Source: Liquidambar formosana (Eukaryota > Streptophyta > Magnoliopsida > Saxifragales > Altingiaceae). Taken from it: 64,000 bases of DNA. Of the stretch, positions 36,301-48,957 are shown one piece after another. The stretch spans positions 34,368,371-34,432,370 of the forward strand of contig CM077823.1 in the NCBI GenBank assembly GCA_039720395.1, given 5' to 3'. Position numbers and translations under genes: made by a program. Position 1 is the first letter of the stretch, and each line of letters begins with the position of its first letter. The notes under the pieces are model-generated. The model had not been told where the DNA came from. It did not search any database and saw only the letters and a list, made by a program, of their open reading frames with translations.

Positions 36301-38295
36301 ATATTAAATTCATTAGAATTGTTAGTTTGCATGAAAACAAATAATCTAGTTCATTGGTAGTTTGTTAGTATTGTTATATCTAGTATTTCATAAATATTGT
36401 GTTACCTCTTTCTTGTATTGATACAAGTCCCTTGCCTTGATTTGTAAGACAGTTTCAGCTAATTCTCCAAAGATGGTAGCTGTCATTGTTGTTCTTGAAT
36501 CAAAGACTTGAGTTCTTACAACGCACCTATTTTTGACATTGAATTAATTAGTAGATGCAGTATTATTAATAAATAAAAGGTCAATTAGATAAGTGCAGAT
36601 GTAAGGTGAATCTGATGAAGCTGTTGATGTATCTAGAGTTTAATTTAGCCAAATAATGAAGTTCTTGAAGTAATCAGTACCTTGGAACAGCAGTACATTC
36701 AGAAGACCTGCAACTTGTGCAAGTGAATATTTGGTCAAGCATTGCATCGGTTTTTTTTTTGTACAACGTTGGCATGACATGTAGCAAAATGCTTGAGAAA
36801 AATCTTGAACTTGAATGCTTCCATTTGTCCAGCAAGTTGTCTGTGTAAAAATAAGAATGTGTTTAAATATATGAAAGAAACAAATAATGAAGTGTTTTTG
36901 TTAGCGAGAGAGCTAAGCAAAATTGTGTCTGTGGATACTTAATAGGTGGTTAGGCTTCTTACATTTGCTGGCATGAGCAAAACTTCTTGAAGTTCTTTTA
37001 CAATTGGTGTGGAAGTTGGCTTTCCAGTTTTTGGTGAGGAAAAGTAATTGCTGGTGTCGAATCTTGTTGCTATATTTTCACTTTCTTGATTGTACCTGTT
37101 TGATGTGACAAAGTTAGTTGAAATATGAGTGAGTTTTGTATTGTTGCTTGAGTTAGGTATGTGATACCAGGACTTCAACTCAGCAGTTTGTGGGATTGAA
37201 GGAGACAACAATAAAGATGTTGGTGCTTTTGTTGACAGTGATTGACCTTTATTAAATTGTGTAATGAAATTAGTGTTAGGTTATTTGCATACGTACCTAA
37301 CACTTGTAATGAAGGAGTAAAGACAAAATTTGAGTTTTACCATTGTATGCAACAACATAAACTCTTAGCACTGCAATGACAGGTTTCTCATGTAGCTTCT
37401 CATAGATAATTGGACAGTTGCGCTCCGCCAAGTGGTCCCAGAAAGTAATAAGGGTGGGTATCATTCTTTGATCATTGAAGAGATAAATATTTATGATTTA
37501 TAAAAAATAAATACTGGAGTGAAGCATGTTTTAGCAAATGCAAAAGTTGAGAAGTTGTAAATGCTTTAATGACAAGAAATTAATGTGGGGAAAGCTACGT
37601 ACTCTCGATTTATGATGATAGCTTCTTGAACGGTAGATTGGTTGACAATTGTTTGGCGAGCTGGTTTCATGTCTAAGAGAATGCCTATGACATCTGCATA
37701 AGATTTTGTTAGGATATAAACTCAAAGAATTTTGGTAGATAAATTAGTTGAGTATATAGAGTTTATCATTCTTACTAATTGCTGTGCCTTTGCCAAGGTA
37801 TTTGGAGAAATCTGAGAATGGTGTGAACTGATATGTAGTAATGATGGTGTTTTGATTGTCCGTAGGACATTCTTCTATCACAGTGGAGGCACTGATTCTC
37901 CAATCATATGGATGGCCTAGGTACTGGTATTGTGGTGGTATTGCTTTGATGATAGCATTTGAGATGTAGTATTCTTTATTTTCTTTGAGTCTATTGTCTA
38001 GTCGACCAATGTCCTCACCCCAAATGCTTGCTTGAGTTTGGGACCCCTGTTGTGCAAAAATAAGTTTGAGAATATTATTGATGGTTTTTTTGTTGTTTTT
38101 TTGTAAAAATTTATTCAATGTTATGTTTATGGTTTTAGTTGAAACCTTGGAATCTGTGAGAATTAGAGATTGCAATTTTGTAGGACTCTGTTTAAAGCTT
38201 TTGATGCTGTGCTTTTTTTCAACTTTAACCCGAACTTTCCAGCCACGCAGAGTGGTAGGGTTAATATCTTTAATGTACATTTCTTTCTGATTCAT
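33332..38295 (-). CDS. RPA1-like single-strand DNA-binding protein of the Helitron
   Basis: Exons by GT/AG and phase: 38295-38146, 38046-37776, 37693-37603, 37465-37341, 37246-36963, 36840-36681, 36526-36406, then from 33895. OB-fold A is seen in LRGWKVRVKVEKKHS and SLILTDSK, joined across a 99-bp intron to GSQTQASIWGEDI; OB-fold B in NVIGILLDMKPARQ and HEKPVIAVLRVYVV; the zinc-ribbon C-terminal OB in YMSCQRC...FTCTSC and TATIFGELAETVLQ. The start is the ATG at 38295. Exon 6 needs one more A in the A10 run at about 36751-36760 to keep frame between the two Cys pairs, so it is frameshifted as written. The intron before 33895 is about 2.5 kb. The 3' end is unresolved: an acidic Ser/Asp/Glu tail ends at TAG 33332, but frame changes precede it. 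RPA1 genes are typical plant Helitron companions and would coat displaced single strands. Confidence 0.75.
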
Positions 38296-39485
38296 TGTTG
38301 AACTGTTGGTCCTTGAATTTGCAAGTAAGATTAGCTTCTCAAGAATTAGAATAGGAAATAGAAGCAAAAAAGATAACATGGAAAATATTAAATACGAATT
38401 ATTTAAAAATTAGTGAGTCATTCAATTAATGTAAGAAAAAATGAAAAGTCAATATTTCAATATTTGTTTAAGTACACAAGGGTAAGAATTCGTAGTATGT
38501 TGAAAGTAGAACTAATAAAAATTCATTATGTGAAGAATGTGAAAGAAAGAGTATAAATGGAAGATCGTAGTTGATAAACGTATAATGTTATATGTACTGT
38601 GAGATAGTGTTTGTACTTAAAATGAGTATAGTAAATTTAAAACATGCAAATGTAACAAAAAAGAAGATATTGTTGTTAAGCAAACTGTGAATGATAAGTG
38701 GTTAATTTTAATTGGTTAGATTGAAAGACGTTTATGAATGATGTGTTGTTTGTATATGTGTTGAGGATGTTGGAATGTGGGAATTCCTATACAAAGGACT
38801 TAAAGTTATTATTTTTCATTTTCTTTCAAAGTAGTTCGTAGAATTGTTGATGCAATGAAATTGATTCATATAGATATTGTTGATGCAATGGAATTAGTTG
38901 GTGTAAGTGTGTTGTTAGGTTTCTTAGATGTATTCTTTGTGTATTAGTGGTGGGTTTAGAAGAGAAAAAGTGTTTAAAAATTGAGTTATGTTGAAAGAAA
39001 AAGATTATGTGTTAATTTTATTTCGTAGGATTATGAGATTTATAATAAGTACTCTTTGTTTGTTATTTTGAATAATTCTGGTTTATGTTTGTTGTAAAGG
39101 ATTGAGTAGGATAGTTGTATGAGGTTAATGTATTGAAGGCATATTGGTGAAGATTTTGTGGTTGAATATTTATTGATTTATGATGGTGTGTATTAATTTG
39201 AGGTTGGGTTAGTAGCTGAAGAAGTATTATTTGAATTTGTTGACGGTAATTATTTAATGTGTTTATGAGGTAATGTTTGTTAAGTTTTGATTTTTTGGTT
39301 TAAATATTTCTTTATGGTATATTTTTTGTGAGATAGTGTTTGAATCTATAATAAGTATTTAAGATTTTGTGAACACAATGATAACTAAAGAGAAATGTTT
39401 TTAAATAAATTGCTGAATATAAATGTTTGAATTAAAGGAAGTAGGATGAGTGTATTGTACCAGTTATTTGTGCTTGTGCTCATGT
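38296..39485. other. Spacer between RPA-like and RepHel genes
   Basis: No coding potential seen. Extremely C-poor on the + strand: 39121-39180 has 16 G and 1 C. It should contain the RepHel 3' UTR and the RPA promoter. Confidence 0.5.
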
Positions 39486-42400
39486 TTATTGAGAGTGTGC
39501 CAATTGCAGAATATCTTTGTAAACAATATTTGCAGTGTGTTTTGCATCAAAGTCATCAAAATTGGGTTTGATTAAGACTTTGATGTTGTTTTGACCTGTT
39601 GCTCTAGAAAGTGCTACATATAGTTGTCCATGTGAGAAGACTGGTTGGGGTAGGTAGACACCTACATTTTTTAAAGTTTGTCCTTGTGCTTTGTTGATTG
39701 TCATTGCAAAAGAGAGTCTAATTGGGAATTGAACTCGTTTGAAAGGGAAAGGATATTTATCAACTTTATTTGGTAGAATTGGGATTCGTGGAATAAAGAC
39801 TCTTTGGTTCTTGTGATGACCAATTGCAATTTCTGCGTCGATGATGTTTTTGTCAAATCGTCGACATATCAATCTTGTACCATTTGAGAGTCCTTTGATG
39901 GATCTATGTTGCGTAAAAGAATGATTGGAGCACCTATTTTTAAGACCAAGCGATATGGAGGATATCCGTTTGGTGTTAAGGTGTTGAGGAAGTCTTCTTC
40001 AAGGTTGTATGTAGCAGAATATGTGGATTCATCACGACTGGTATAGACTTTAGGTTCACCTGGGAATTTAGCCACTAACATTTCATTGATTTCATCAACT
40101 GAGTCATTTTTAGGTGTTAAAATGGCTCGATCCACAATAGAGTAGATTGTTGCATCGTATGCACAAATATCTGGAAAAATAACATCAATGAAAGAATTCA
40201 AAGAAGATTGAATGTCTTCATTGTAAGGAAGTAAAATGTTGTCAGGTAGATGAACAAGATTATGATTGACAACAATTTCAGTTCCATCACCAATTCGAAG
40301 TAAGAAATTAGTGAAAATTGGATCAAGTCGAGCACGCATATTCATTGACAGAGTTAGAACATTAAGCTGTGGCCATAAGCTGGAGTAGACAAAGCTAGCT
40401 TCTTTTGTTTCTTCTTGGCTTGAACCAGGAACAACTGGTAATACTTGTCGGAAGTCTCCACCAAAAACAATAACTTTTCCTCCAAATAGTAATAAAGAAC
40501 CTGTTAAATCTTGCAACATACGATCAAGTGCCTCAATTGCTTCACGCCTAGCCATAGAAGCTTCATCCCATACTATTAACTTTGTTGTTCGGAGTAATTG
40601 TGCTAGGCTACTTTGCTTGCTTACACTACAAGTGAGCTGCTCAGTTGGATCTATTGGTATCTTGAAGCGTGAGTGAGCAGTGCGACCACCTGGTAAAATT
40701 GATGCGGCAACTCCAGAAGTTGCAGTTGCAAGTGCAATGTGCCCAGTAGATCTAATTGTTGAGAGAAGAGCGCGATACAAGTAAGTTTTACCAGTACCAC
40801 CAGGTCCATCAATGAAAAAAGCACCAGGTTTGTTCGCATGGATACATGAAAGTATAGTATTGTATGCAGCTCTTTGTTCAAAATTTAAGTTTTGAACACA
40901 ATGTAGATCTTCTTCTGTTGTTGGGATGTTTAGTTCATCTGCCATTTCTTTTGAAGCCGATTGCTCGTTTGTCAGAGTGACAGATGTGTCAGTAAGACTG
41001 TAATCATCAATATTCTTGCCCATAGATTCAAGCGTCGAAGCAATTGATTGTAATACTTGCGTTCTGGTCATAATTGTTGCAAATGTTGAGGTTCGATGGA
41101 AATCTTCTGAGAGGGAGGCCTCAAATTGTGTCCAGAGTCGTCTAGGATTACTTGGATTACAATAAACAAGAATAGTAGCAAATAAACGGCGAAGTGCTAT
41201 GGGCATTCGCAAAGCTGAAGCTTCAGTTAAGCAATCTATTGTGTCAGTGTCGCTGTGTAATAGCTCATGCATAAGTGCTGCCTGACGAAATGAAGAAGCC
41301 AAGACTCCATTGAATGTCATTAGATGCTCGAAAGAAGTAGCACCTTTTATGTGATTAAGGAGTAATCTCAAGTAATATCTGTCACCTTCAGATGGATCAA
41401 CAGAAGCAATTCTCCCAATTGCTTTTCCTTGTTTGCGCGGTGTCCACATTCGATCTTGTTTGCTCCAAACATAATGTTGAGGGAATTCTTTATATAGATA
41501 TCTCCGTGCATCAATATCAAATTGATTTGTTTTGAAGAATTCAGTGAGCATTGGTTTAGATAAGAACTTGTTACGAGTTATTGAGTCAAGTGAGTCTGAA
41601 CTTTTGAAGGGAATAGAATGCTTGTCTTCAAGATGTAGTTGGAGAGTGACTACATTTGGACTTATCTCATTCATGACAAATTGATATATCCTCCACATAG
41701 CCTCTGGAGGGCTCACCCATCTAGCTAATTGATAATCTGCAATTTCATCAATTTCACTGATTTGCTGGTCTTGATGGAGTTGGAATCTGACCCGGTCATG
41801 ACCTTTGTAGATGTACTTATAGATGTACTTAACTGCTGTGATTGTAGAACAAATTTCAACATTGATGTGGCAATCATATTTGGCTAGGAGATATGCATTG
41901 TATGGAATAACCCAACGATTATCTAACAAACTTCCTCTCACCATTACAGTGTCCTTGTTATCAGACCTCCGATAAATGGGGTAAGAATTTGTACCTTGGG
42001 TTGTTCTTTCACAGAATTTTTTTGGATAACGGTGTTTGCATTTTCCTTTTTGAATGCACACGTTATTAGGCTTCAATGTACCACAAGGACCATGCATCAT
42101 GTGTTTAATAACTGTAGCACGGAGATGAGGATTATCTTCTGGTGGTATCTCTGCAGAGAAATATTGATCATATTGTTCAGGAGATGTGATCTTTGCGTGC
42201 TTTTGAAGGATTATGAGAAAATGTGCATGTGGAAGACCTCTTTTCTGGAATTCTATGACATATGTGTAACCTGCAACTGGACCAAAGATATTTTCTTGAA
42301 AAGATCATCTTTGAGTTCTTCTAATTTAGCTCTGAACACACAAGCAACTAAATCTGGTCGATTTTGAGCCTCTTCTCCCTTTAGTAACTGTTGTTTTATC

Positions 42401-45400
42401 TTTGGCCAAGCAGGATTACATGTCATTGTGATGAACAAATCTGGTTTGCCAATGCTTGGACTAAAGCCATTGCTTTTGTAAATCTATTTCGCATATCTCT
42501 TGGGCTTCCAATAAATGTGGCAGGTAAGATTATTTTGCGGCCAATTGCTTGACCATGTGTCTCTCCTGCAGCAATGCTGTCAACAATACCTTGATAGAGT
42601 TCTGCTCGAATATCTTCTTGGTGGTCCCGAAGGTAATCTAAACGCGAAGTTTCTATTTTGATATACATATCAACAACATATTGTTGAAGCAAACGCCCAC
42701 TACGTAGCAATATAGATCTATCTTGTTCTCTTATCTGTAGCTTGTAGCAGTAATATTCTCGAGCAGAGACATTGACTCTTTTCTTTTGGAGATTTTGTAT
42801 AGCTATTAAAGATAGAGGAGAGTTAAGTAAAACTTTCTAAATATAAAATGATTTTGTTAACATGAGATGAGACGTTTTGTGCACAATCTTACCTTCAGAC
42901 TCTATAGTCAAGAGGTTTTGTATAGAACTCATATTAAATGCATCCATTGAGTGCTCACCAGGACAGAAAGAATTTGTTTGAGCTGGATTAATTCTTTTGA
43001 TATCATTGTGCCAACCACTTTCACCAAATGGAAACAACAGTGGATATTGAAGTGGATCATAACAACCATAGAAATAATTGATTTTATGTTTTTGTTGATG
43101 TCGACCATAAACATAAATCTCACGAGAATAAGAAGATTCGTTGCTTTCAACCCATATAGCAGCAACTTGAGAAGCAGTAGGAGCATTATACACTCGCTGG
43201 TCGATCGCAGGAGTAGTATTAATTACAATTTGGAAGTCTTCCAAATTAGGTATGTGTGATAAGCTTCGGAAAAAAGTACAGTATGGATTTGCTTGCAGAA
43301 GATTCATAAGTACTTGAATGATTGAGGATCTCACTCTATTAGAGCGGTGTGCTCTATTTTGAAGCTCATGCTCAGTGTCAAAAAAATAAAGCTGTAAGTA
43401 AGCTGGTGAGCCATCAACTGGTAACAAACTATTAATATAATGATACATCTGTCCTTGAACCCTAAAAGTATAGATACCATTGTTTCTCCTACATAAATCT
43501 CTGTCAAAATGTACTCCAAGAGATGTGAATGCGAATAAATCGTTGTATGTTCGAATGTAAGTTCGAAAGGAAATCGCATCATCTGAGTCACTGTCAAAGA
43601 GATCTGCTAATGCTTCAGGTGGTTGTGGTGAACTCAACTTTATTTTGCCTGCACAGCAACAGAATCCTTTTGGTTCTTTGTGGAAGCGTTTAGCAAGGCA
43701 AAATAAACATTGTTCAGCATGAGGTAGTAATGATGACTGAGTTGGAATTGGCATGGTTCGGCAAGGAATTGCAATAGGGATTCTTCTTTGTACAATAGAG
43801 TCTTCAGTATTTCGTTGAAGTTCATTCGTCGAAGTTGAAGCTGTAGGAGAATGATTTGAAGTAAGAAATAGAGTTAATCTTAGAGTTGTTGATTTAAGTA
43901 GTACAAAGAATTGATCTAAAAATTTAACTTTAGAAGTAGATTTTTTGATTTACCTTCATTTTGTACTTGCATCGATTCGTCTGTAAGAACTGTATTTGTT
44001 CTTGGAGTGTCTAAGATTTTGCAAGATATGGAAGTTGTAGATTGAGTTCTCTTATTGCTGTGGACTAAAAATTCTGAAATAGCAAATGAAGATAAGTGTT
44101 TTATGAAAAAATAGAAGAAAAGTATGTATGTAACAGTTTTGGATTGATTGATAATAGAGTTGGAAATTGAGTAGGAATGTGTTGAATAAAAGACCTTCAA
44201 CTTGAGCACTTATTTGTTGATTCCCAATAACAGCTTTTCTTTTACGAGAAGTTGTTGCAATTGATTGTGAAGACATGGATTGGGAATTGGAGTGTGGAGT
44301 AGCTAGATAGAAAAAGAAGAGACCAATTGTTACAAAATTAGAGATGGATAGCTATAAATGAAATGATAATAAATCAAAAGAATGAGATTTATATTAATAG
44401 AGATGCTTGGAAGATTATTTTCGTTTCTTTCATCATAGATTTGTTTTATGTGACACAACTTTGCTATTTGATTCTTGTATCTTACAAAGAAGAATTGGTA
44501 TGAGGAAATATTGAGCAAGTACGTTGTATAGAGAGTTAATTGTTTAGGAACTAAATTGTGTTACGTATGATAAGTTGAGTAGAGAAATAAATATTTATAA
44601 TTAGTGATTGAATGTTTGTTGAGTATGAATAACAATAGTGCAATATTTACACAGAAAATAGCTGATTATATATTACCAGATATTTTGTGTGTAGATGAAT
44701 CATTTCGGAGATCTTTGAATGAGCTTGGTTTGGCAGAAGAATTGGTCACATTCCTTACTTCGTGCTCCATAGTTTTATACGAAGTACCACAAGCAATTGT
44801 TTCAGGATTCTTCAAATGCTTTTCTTAGCATATAGTTCTCTTCTACGAGATAACTTTCGTTCTTTCTTCTCTTGTTCTACAAAGAAGTTGACAATTTTAG
44901 AATGATGAATTTGTTTAGAAATATGTTTGATTAAGTCGTTTCTCACCAGCTTTGGTCACATCATTGTTGGAAGACTGAACATTTGTTTTTGTTCTGTTCT
45001 TTATTCTTCTTTGTTTTTGTTGTGTTTCTTGTTGTTGAGAATCTACAAAATAGTGTCTAAGATATTATATATGAAATAGAATTTGCAATACAGGTGGGTA
45101 ATGAGTTGAGGTAGTCTGTTGAGTAATAACAAGCGAAAATAAATTGTAGATGTTGAATACGTTAAATTTTTTCTCACCAGAAATTTGGTACGAAGATGGA
45201 ACAGCTGATAGGGTATGAACAAAATCCAATGTCATTGAAGGCTTATTTATGATAGATATTTTTTCAAGAGTATTTGCGGACGAATGACTATCATGAATTT
45301 CGTTGGAGTCACTCTCAATGAGAGCTGTGTAAGAAACAGAAGTCAGTAAAGAGTCATGATCTAAAAGTTTGATATAAGATATTTGGAAGATGATAAATGA

Positions 45401-45520
45401 GTCATAAATAATGATTTACCTCTTTTTCTTTTACGTTCAATTACAGGATTAATATCCATTAGTACCAACTTGTAATGGTCGGGTAATTCTTGTGGTGAAT
45501 AATTTATTGTACAGATGAAC
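39486..45520 (-). CDS. Helitron RepHel: HUH rolling-circle Rep plus PIF1-type helicase (frameshifted)
   Basis: Catalyses Helitron nicking, strand transfer and unwinding. Exons: 45520-45420, 45324-45178, 45042-44947, 44876-44677, 44302-44195, 44073-43954, 43840-42893, then one long exon 42802-39486. All introns are phase 1. Landmarks in order: ELYAKK-like basic N-terminus; Helitron N domain (QRVYNAPTASQVAAIW, YDPLQYPLLFPFGESGWH, LLRSGRLLQQYVVDMY); HUH motif GLPHAHFLIIL; two-Tyr motif AVKYIYKYIYKGHDRV; Walker A GPGGTGKT; Walker B LIVWDEAS; GGDFRQVLPV; C-terminal LSFAMTINKAQGQT and VALSRAT. As written the long exon breaks frame at about 42450, 42299-42302 and 39892, each a missing base; the exon 44876-44677 (200 nt) breaks at about 44820. 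The first in-frame ATG is at 45459; a start further upstream is possible. Confidence 0.85.
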
Positions 45521-46779
45521 CTGAGTTGTGGTAGCAAAGTTAAGTTTAATTGAAAGTAAGTAATTATATGTGCTAATTATATGCCAAAACAATTGCTATT
45601 TACACGATTAATTGTGTGAAAGACAACAAAAGAACTTAACTGTTCTAAAGATGTAACAAATGTTGGATGTGAAAGAAGTAAAAAATATTGTGAAATAAAG
45701 AGTAACGTTTATTTATGAATAGGTGTTAGGTCTACTAATGAAATGATATTTATTACAGAATATAATTACGTATACTTCTTCATATAAATTTTGATTTGTT
45801 ATATTGTTCAAATTATAAGTAGATAAATATGTAGTTATAGATAAGATGTGAATAAAAAGACTTAAATTTCTTGTCTCAAAAGATGTCTTTAATTTATTTA
45901 GCACAATCTTGAGAAATATATGTTGTAATTATTGAATAAAATAAATATTCATGACATAAATGATGATATATCTCAGCTTAGTAAGTATTCTGTACAATGT
46001 GTTTTTTTTTTATGAGAATATTAAAAATGAAATAGGAAAAAGAGAAGTTTAGAAAATGGTGTTGTGAAAATTGTGCTAAATATGAGAGCTACAAAGAGTA
46101 ACGAATTAGAAAGAATTAGAATCATATATCTAAGTAATCATATCTACCAATAAAAGCTGTCACAAATTGATAAAACGATGACTACTATCAGTATATTGTG
46201 GAGGAAGAACCTAATGCAATAATATGACTAACCAATTATTTTCTAGGATTTATAATAACAATAAAAAATGTAAATCTTATCCACATAAATACTTATTGCT
46301 GAAGCTTCATTTCTATCACCTAATTAAGAATACAAAATGAATGAGAGTTCGACAAAAAATGCTGATAGTAAAACACAAAGACAGAGTTGATTATGTAAAA
46401 AAATACTATATTAGAAATCAACTTGGTAATCAATTAAAAAAACTAAGCAAATAACAACATAAATTGTACGAATTTACTTAAAACACAATACTATTATGAT
46501 GTGAAAAAAAAGAAACAATTGCTAAACAATTTATTGCAGTAGAGATTAAAGAAAGCACTGTTAAATAGAATTTTTAAGGGGTAAAAATTTTTTTTTTGGC
46601 AGAGAAAAAGCGAAAAATTAAAAATATCTTTGAATCTATAATTCATATCTAGTATTGAGATGAATATATTCATTATAAAACGTATATATGTGCAACAAAA
46701 GCAAAAGAAGAACAAAACAAAGCGTAAAATTAGATGCTAAATATTTAATAACTAAAATTGGATCATTAAAAGAATGTAC

Positions 46780-47090
46780 CTTGAGATGAAAACAAAATTT
46801 GCTTAGTGCTTGTACAAAAACCTGTAGAATTGGAATCTATAAAAAAATGAGCAATTTTTTTTGAAGCATCAAAATGATAATAATAATAAATCGAGCTTAA
46901 AAGCGAAAAGTTAGACTTCATATAATTGGAAGTAATAGAAAATTTATTAAATAGAAGTGAAGAAGAAATTACAATATACAGTTAGATCTGTAAACAATTA
47001 ATATGTAAAAGTGTAGGATTTAAGAACACTAACCTTCAGGAAAAACCACGATGTAATTCTTTGTTGGAGAAATTATTGTGGAACACAATT
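46780..47090 (-). other. Candidate upstream exons of the RepHel transcript
   Basis: Two 57-nt segments, 47090-47034 and 46836-46780, each have an AG acceptor and GT donor, are phase 1 at both ends and stay open (ELCSTIISPTKNYIVVFPEG; DSNSTGFCTSTKQILFSSQ). They fit the all-phase-1 pattern of the RepHel gene, but joining them to the next exon requires one missing base near 45510. May be coding or leader. Confidence 0.4.
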
Positions 47091-47219
47091 CTGTAATAAA
47101 ATGGCAAAGCTCAATTATATATATATAAGAAAAGCTCAATTATATAACAAAGGAATTGGTTATTTTAAAGAACAAACGTAACAATAACAACAAGTAAATA
47201 TTGATAAAGCAAAACTTAC

Positions 47220-47472
47220 ATTCGAAACCAACAGCGAAGAAAACAACAAGGACAAAACCAAAATAAAACGATACTTTCCAAGGAAAAACAGCACAGCTAC
47301 AAGAAAAAAAAAATTAGTAAAAAACGAATGATGTAATTATTTTAAAGAAGAAACGTGACAACAATAATAACAAGAAGTGACAAAGCAAAACTTACATTCG
47401 AAACCAACACTGAAGAGAACAACGAAAAGAAAACCACAATAAAATGATACTTTCCAAGCAAAAAAAGCAAGG
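47220..47472 (-). repeat. Tandem-duplicated 77-nt exon-like segments
   Basis: 47472-47396 and 47296-47220 are each 77 nt, lie between a TGTAG acceptor and a GTAAG donor, and are about 75% alike; the surrounding introns are duplicated too (offset about 176 bp). Their phase does not suit serial inclusion, so they may be alternative leader exons or dead duplicates. Confidence 0.5.
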
Positions 47473-48957
47473 CTACAATAAAAAAAAAATCAAATTTAGT
47501 AAAAAACAATGAGGTGATATTTGAAAGACATCATGATAAAGCATAGAGAGAACAGATTTAATTTTTTTTCTTAGAAAAGGTGGTGGTCCTATCCCATTCA
47601 AGAATTACATATTTCTAAATCGTTGCGTATAATGCTAAGCAAATACTTGTACAAAAATTTTGCCAGCACCTCCCCTTAGTTCTCCAAGTATATAGCTAAG
47701 AGAATAGGTGATAGCACCTATAAAATTGTCTCTTACCTCATACCCAGAGAACATTAAGGAAACTGACAAAAAACTGTGTACAAATATAATGTGCATATAT
47801 AACCAACGATTGAGAAATACATATTCCTAAACTGTCCAAATGGACATTTCAAGAATAAGTGCAGCTCAAAATACAAATTAAAAATCCGCCAACATACAGT
47901 TAATGTAGGAGGAAAATATTTATCCTCTAAACATAATCTGTAGATGGAAGAATAATAATGAGTATTTTGTACGCAAGCATTTATTCTTAAACGGGTAATC
48001 TACGTTTTTATTACCACGTATATTAATATCAATATTAAGCACAATATAGCACAACTAACTTTTGTTCCATCTTAGGTTAGAAATAAAACGTAAAAAGGAA
48101 AACGTGAGAATATTAATAAAAATATAGCATAATTGAGTTTCGTTAAATTTGATTCTACAAATAAAATAGAAAGAAGAAAACAAGAGAAGAATAATAGTTA
48201 ATTGGAGTATCAAAGTAAGACTAAAAGAAAGACACAAATTGAGTACTGAAAAGCAGGACTCATTGTAAGCATGAACTAATATCAATAATCTCTGGAATTT
48301 ATTTTGTCTGAGTGTTACACTGGACTTCGAATTCTAATCTTCCTTTGGAATTCGGAAAATAATTTTGTTAATATTTTTAATTTTAAATATCTATAAAAAA
48401 ATTTTACGAAAGATTTTCCTTTTCTAAATTACTAATTTATAGACCTAAACAATCGCTATAAATTTCGAATTCACATAGTAAAATAAAATTTTATTCTTGA
48501 ATGTATCAGTTGTATATTAAACGCAACGACATGCTATGCATATATTTTATATTAACATGTCTCTGACATCAGTTACCAAATATAAGTAGTTTATTTTCGG
48601 AATTTGTGGAAAAGACTTAGTTCTTAACACTGTGAAATTGCTAACGCTAAATCCCAATTTTTTGCTCTGAATCACAACTCCCAGAATATGATTAACGCCT
48701 ATTCATGCTGTAAAATTATCTCTAAGAGCTAAAATAAATTTTGCCAATTTCTGGAGAACACTGAGTTCTTAATAATGTGAAATCCCTAACACTGAATCCC
48801 AATTTTTTGCTCTGAATGACCACTCCGATAATATGATTAGCGGCTATTCATGGTGCAAAATTATCTGTAAGAACTAAATTAAATACTAAATATCATTACC
48901 TAAAGTAAAATCATTTGTCTAAATCTTTAATTGTTTAACTGAGAATGAAGTATTTAC
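47473..48957. other. Non-coding, probable leader intron
   Basis: AT-rich, with a direct repeat of about 170 bp spacing near 48600-48860 (TTGCTCTGAAT...GATTA..GGCTATTCATG motif twice). No gene recognised. Confidence 0.4.

Noticed and set aside
37339..37465. Separate small gene between RPA exons
   Set aside because: Splice sites and phase place it as exon 4 of the RPA-like gene.
44604..44828. 74-residue + strand open frame
   Set aside because: It is the antisense of the RepHel exon 44876-44677.
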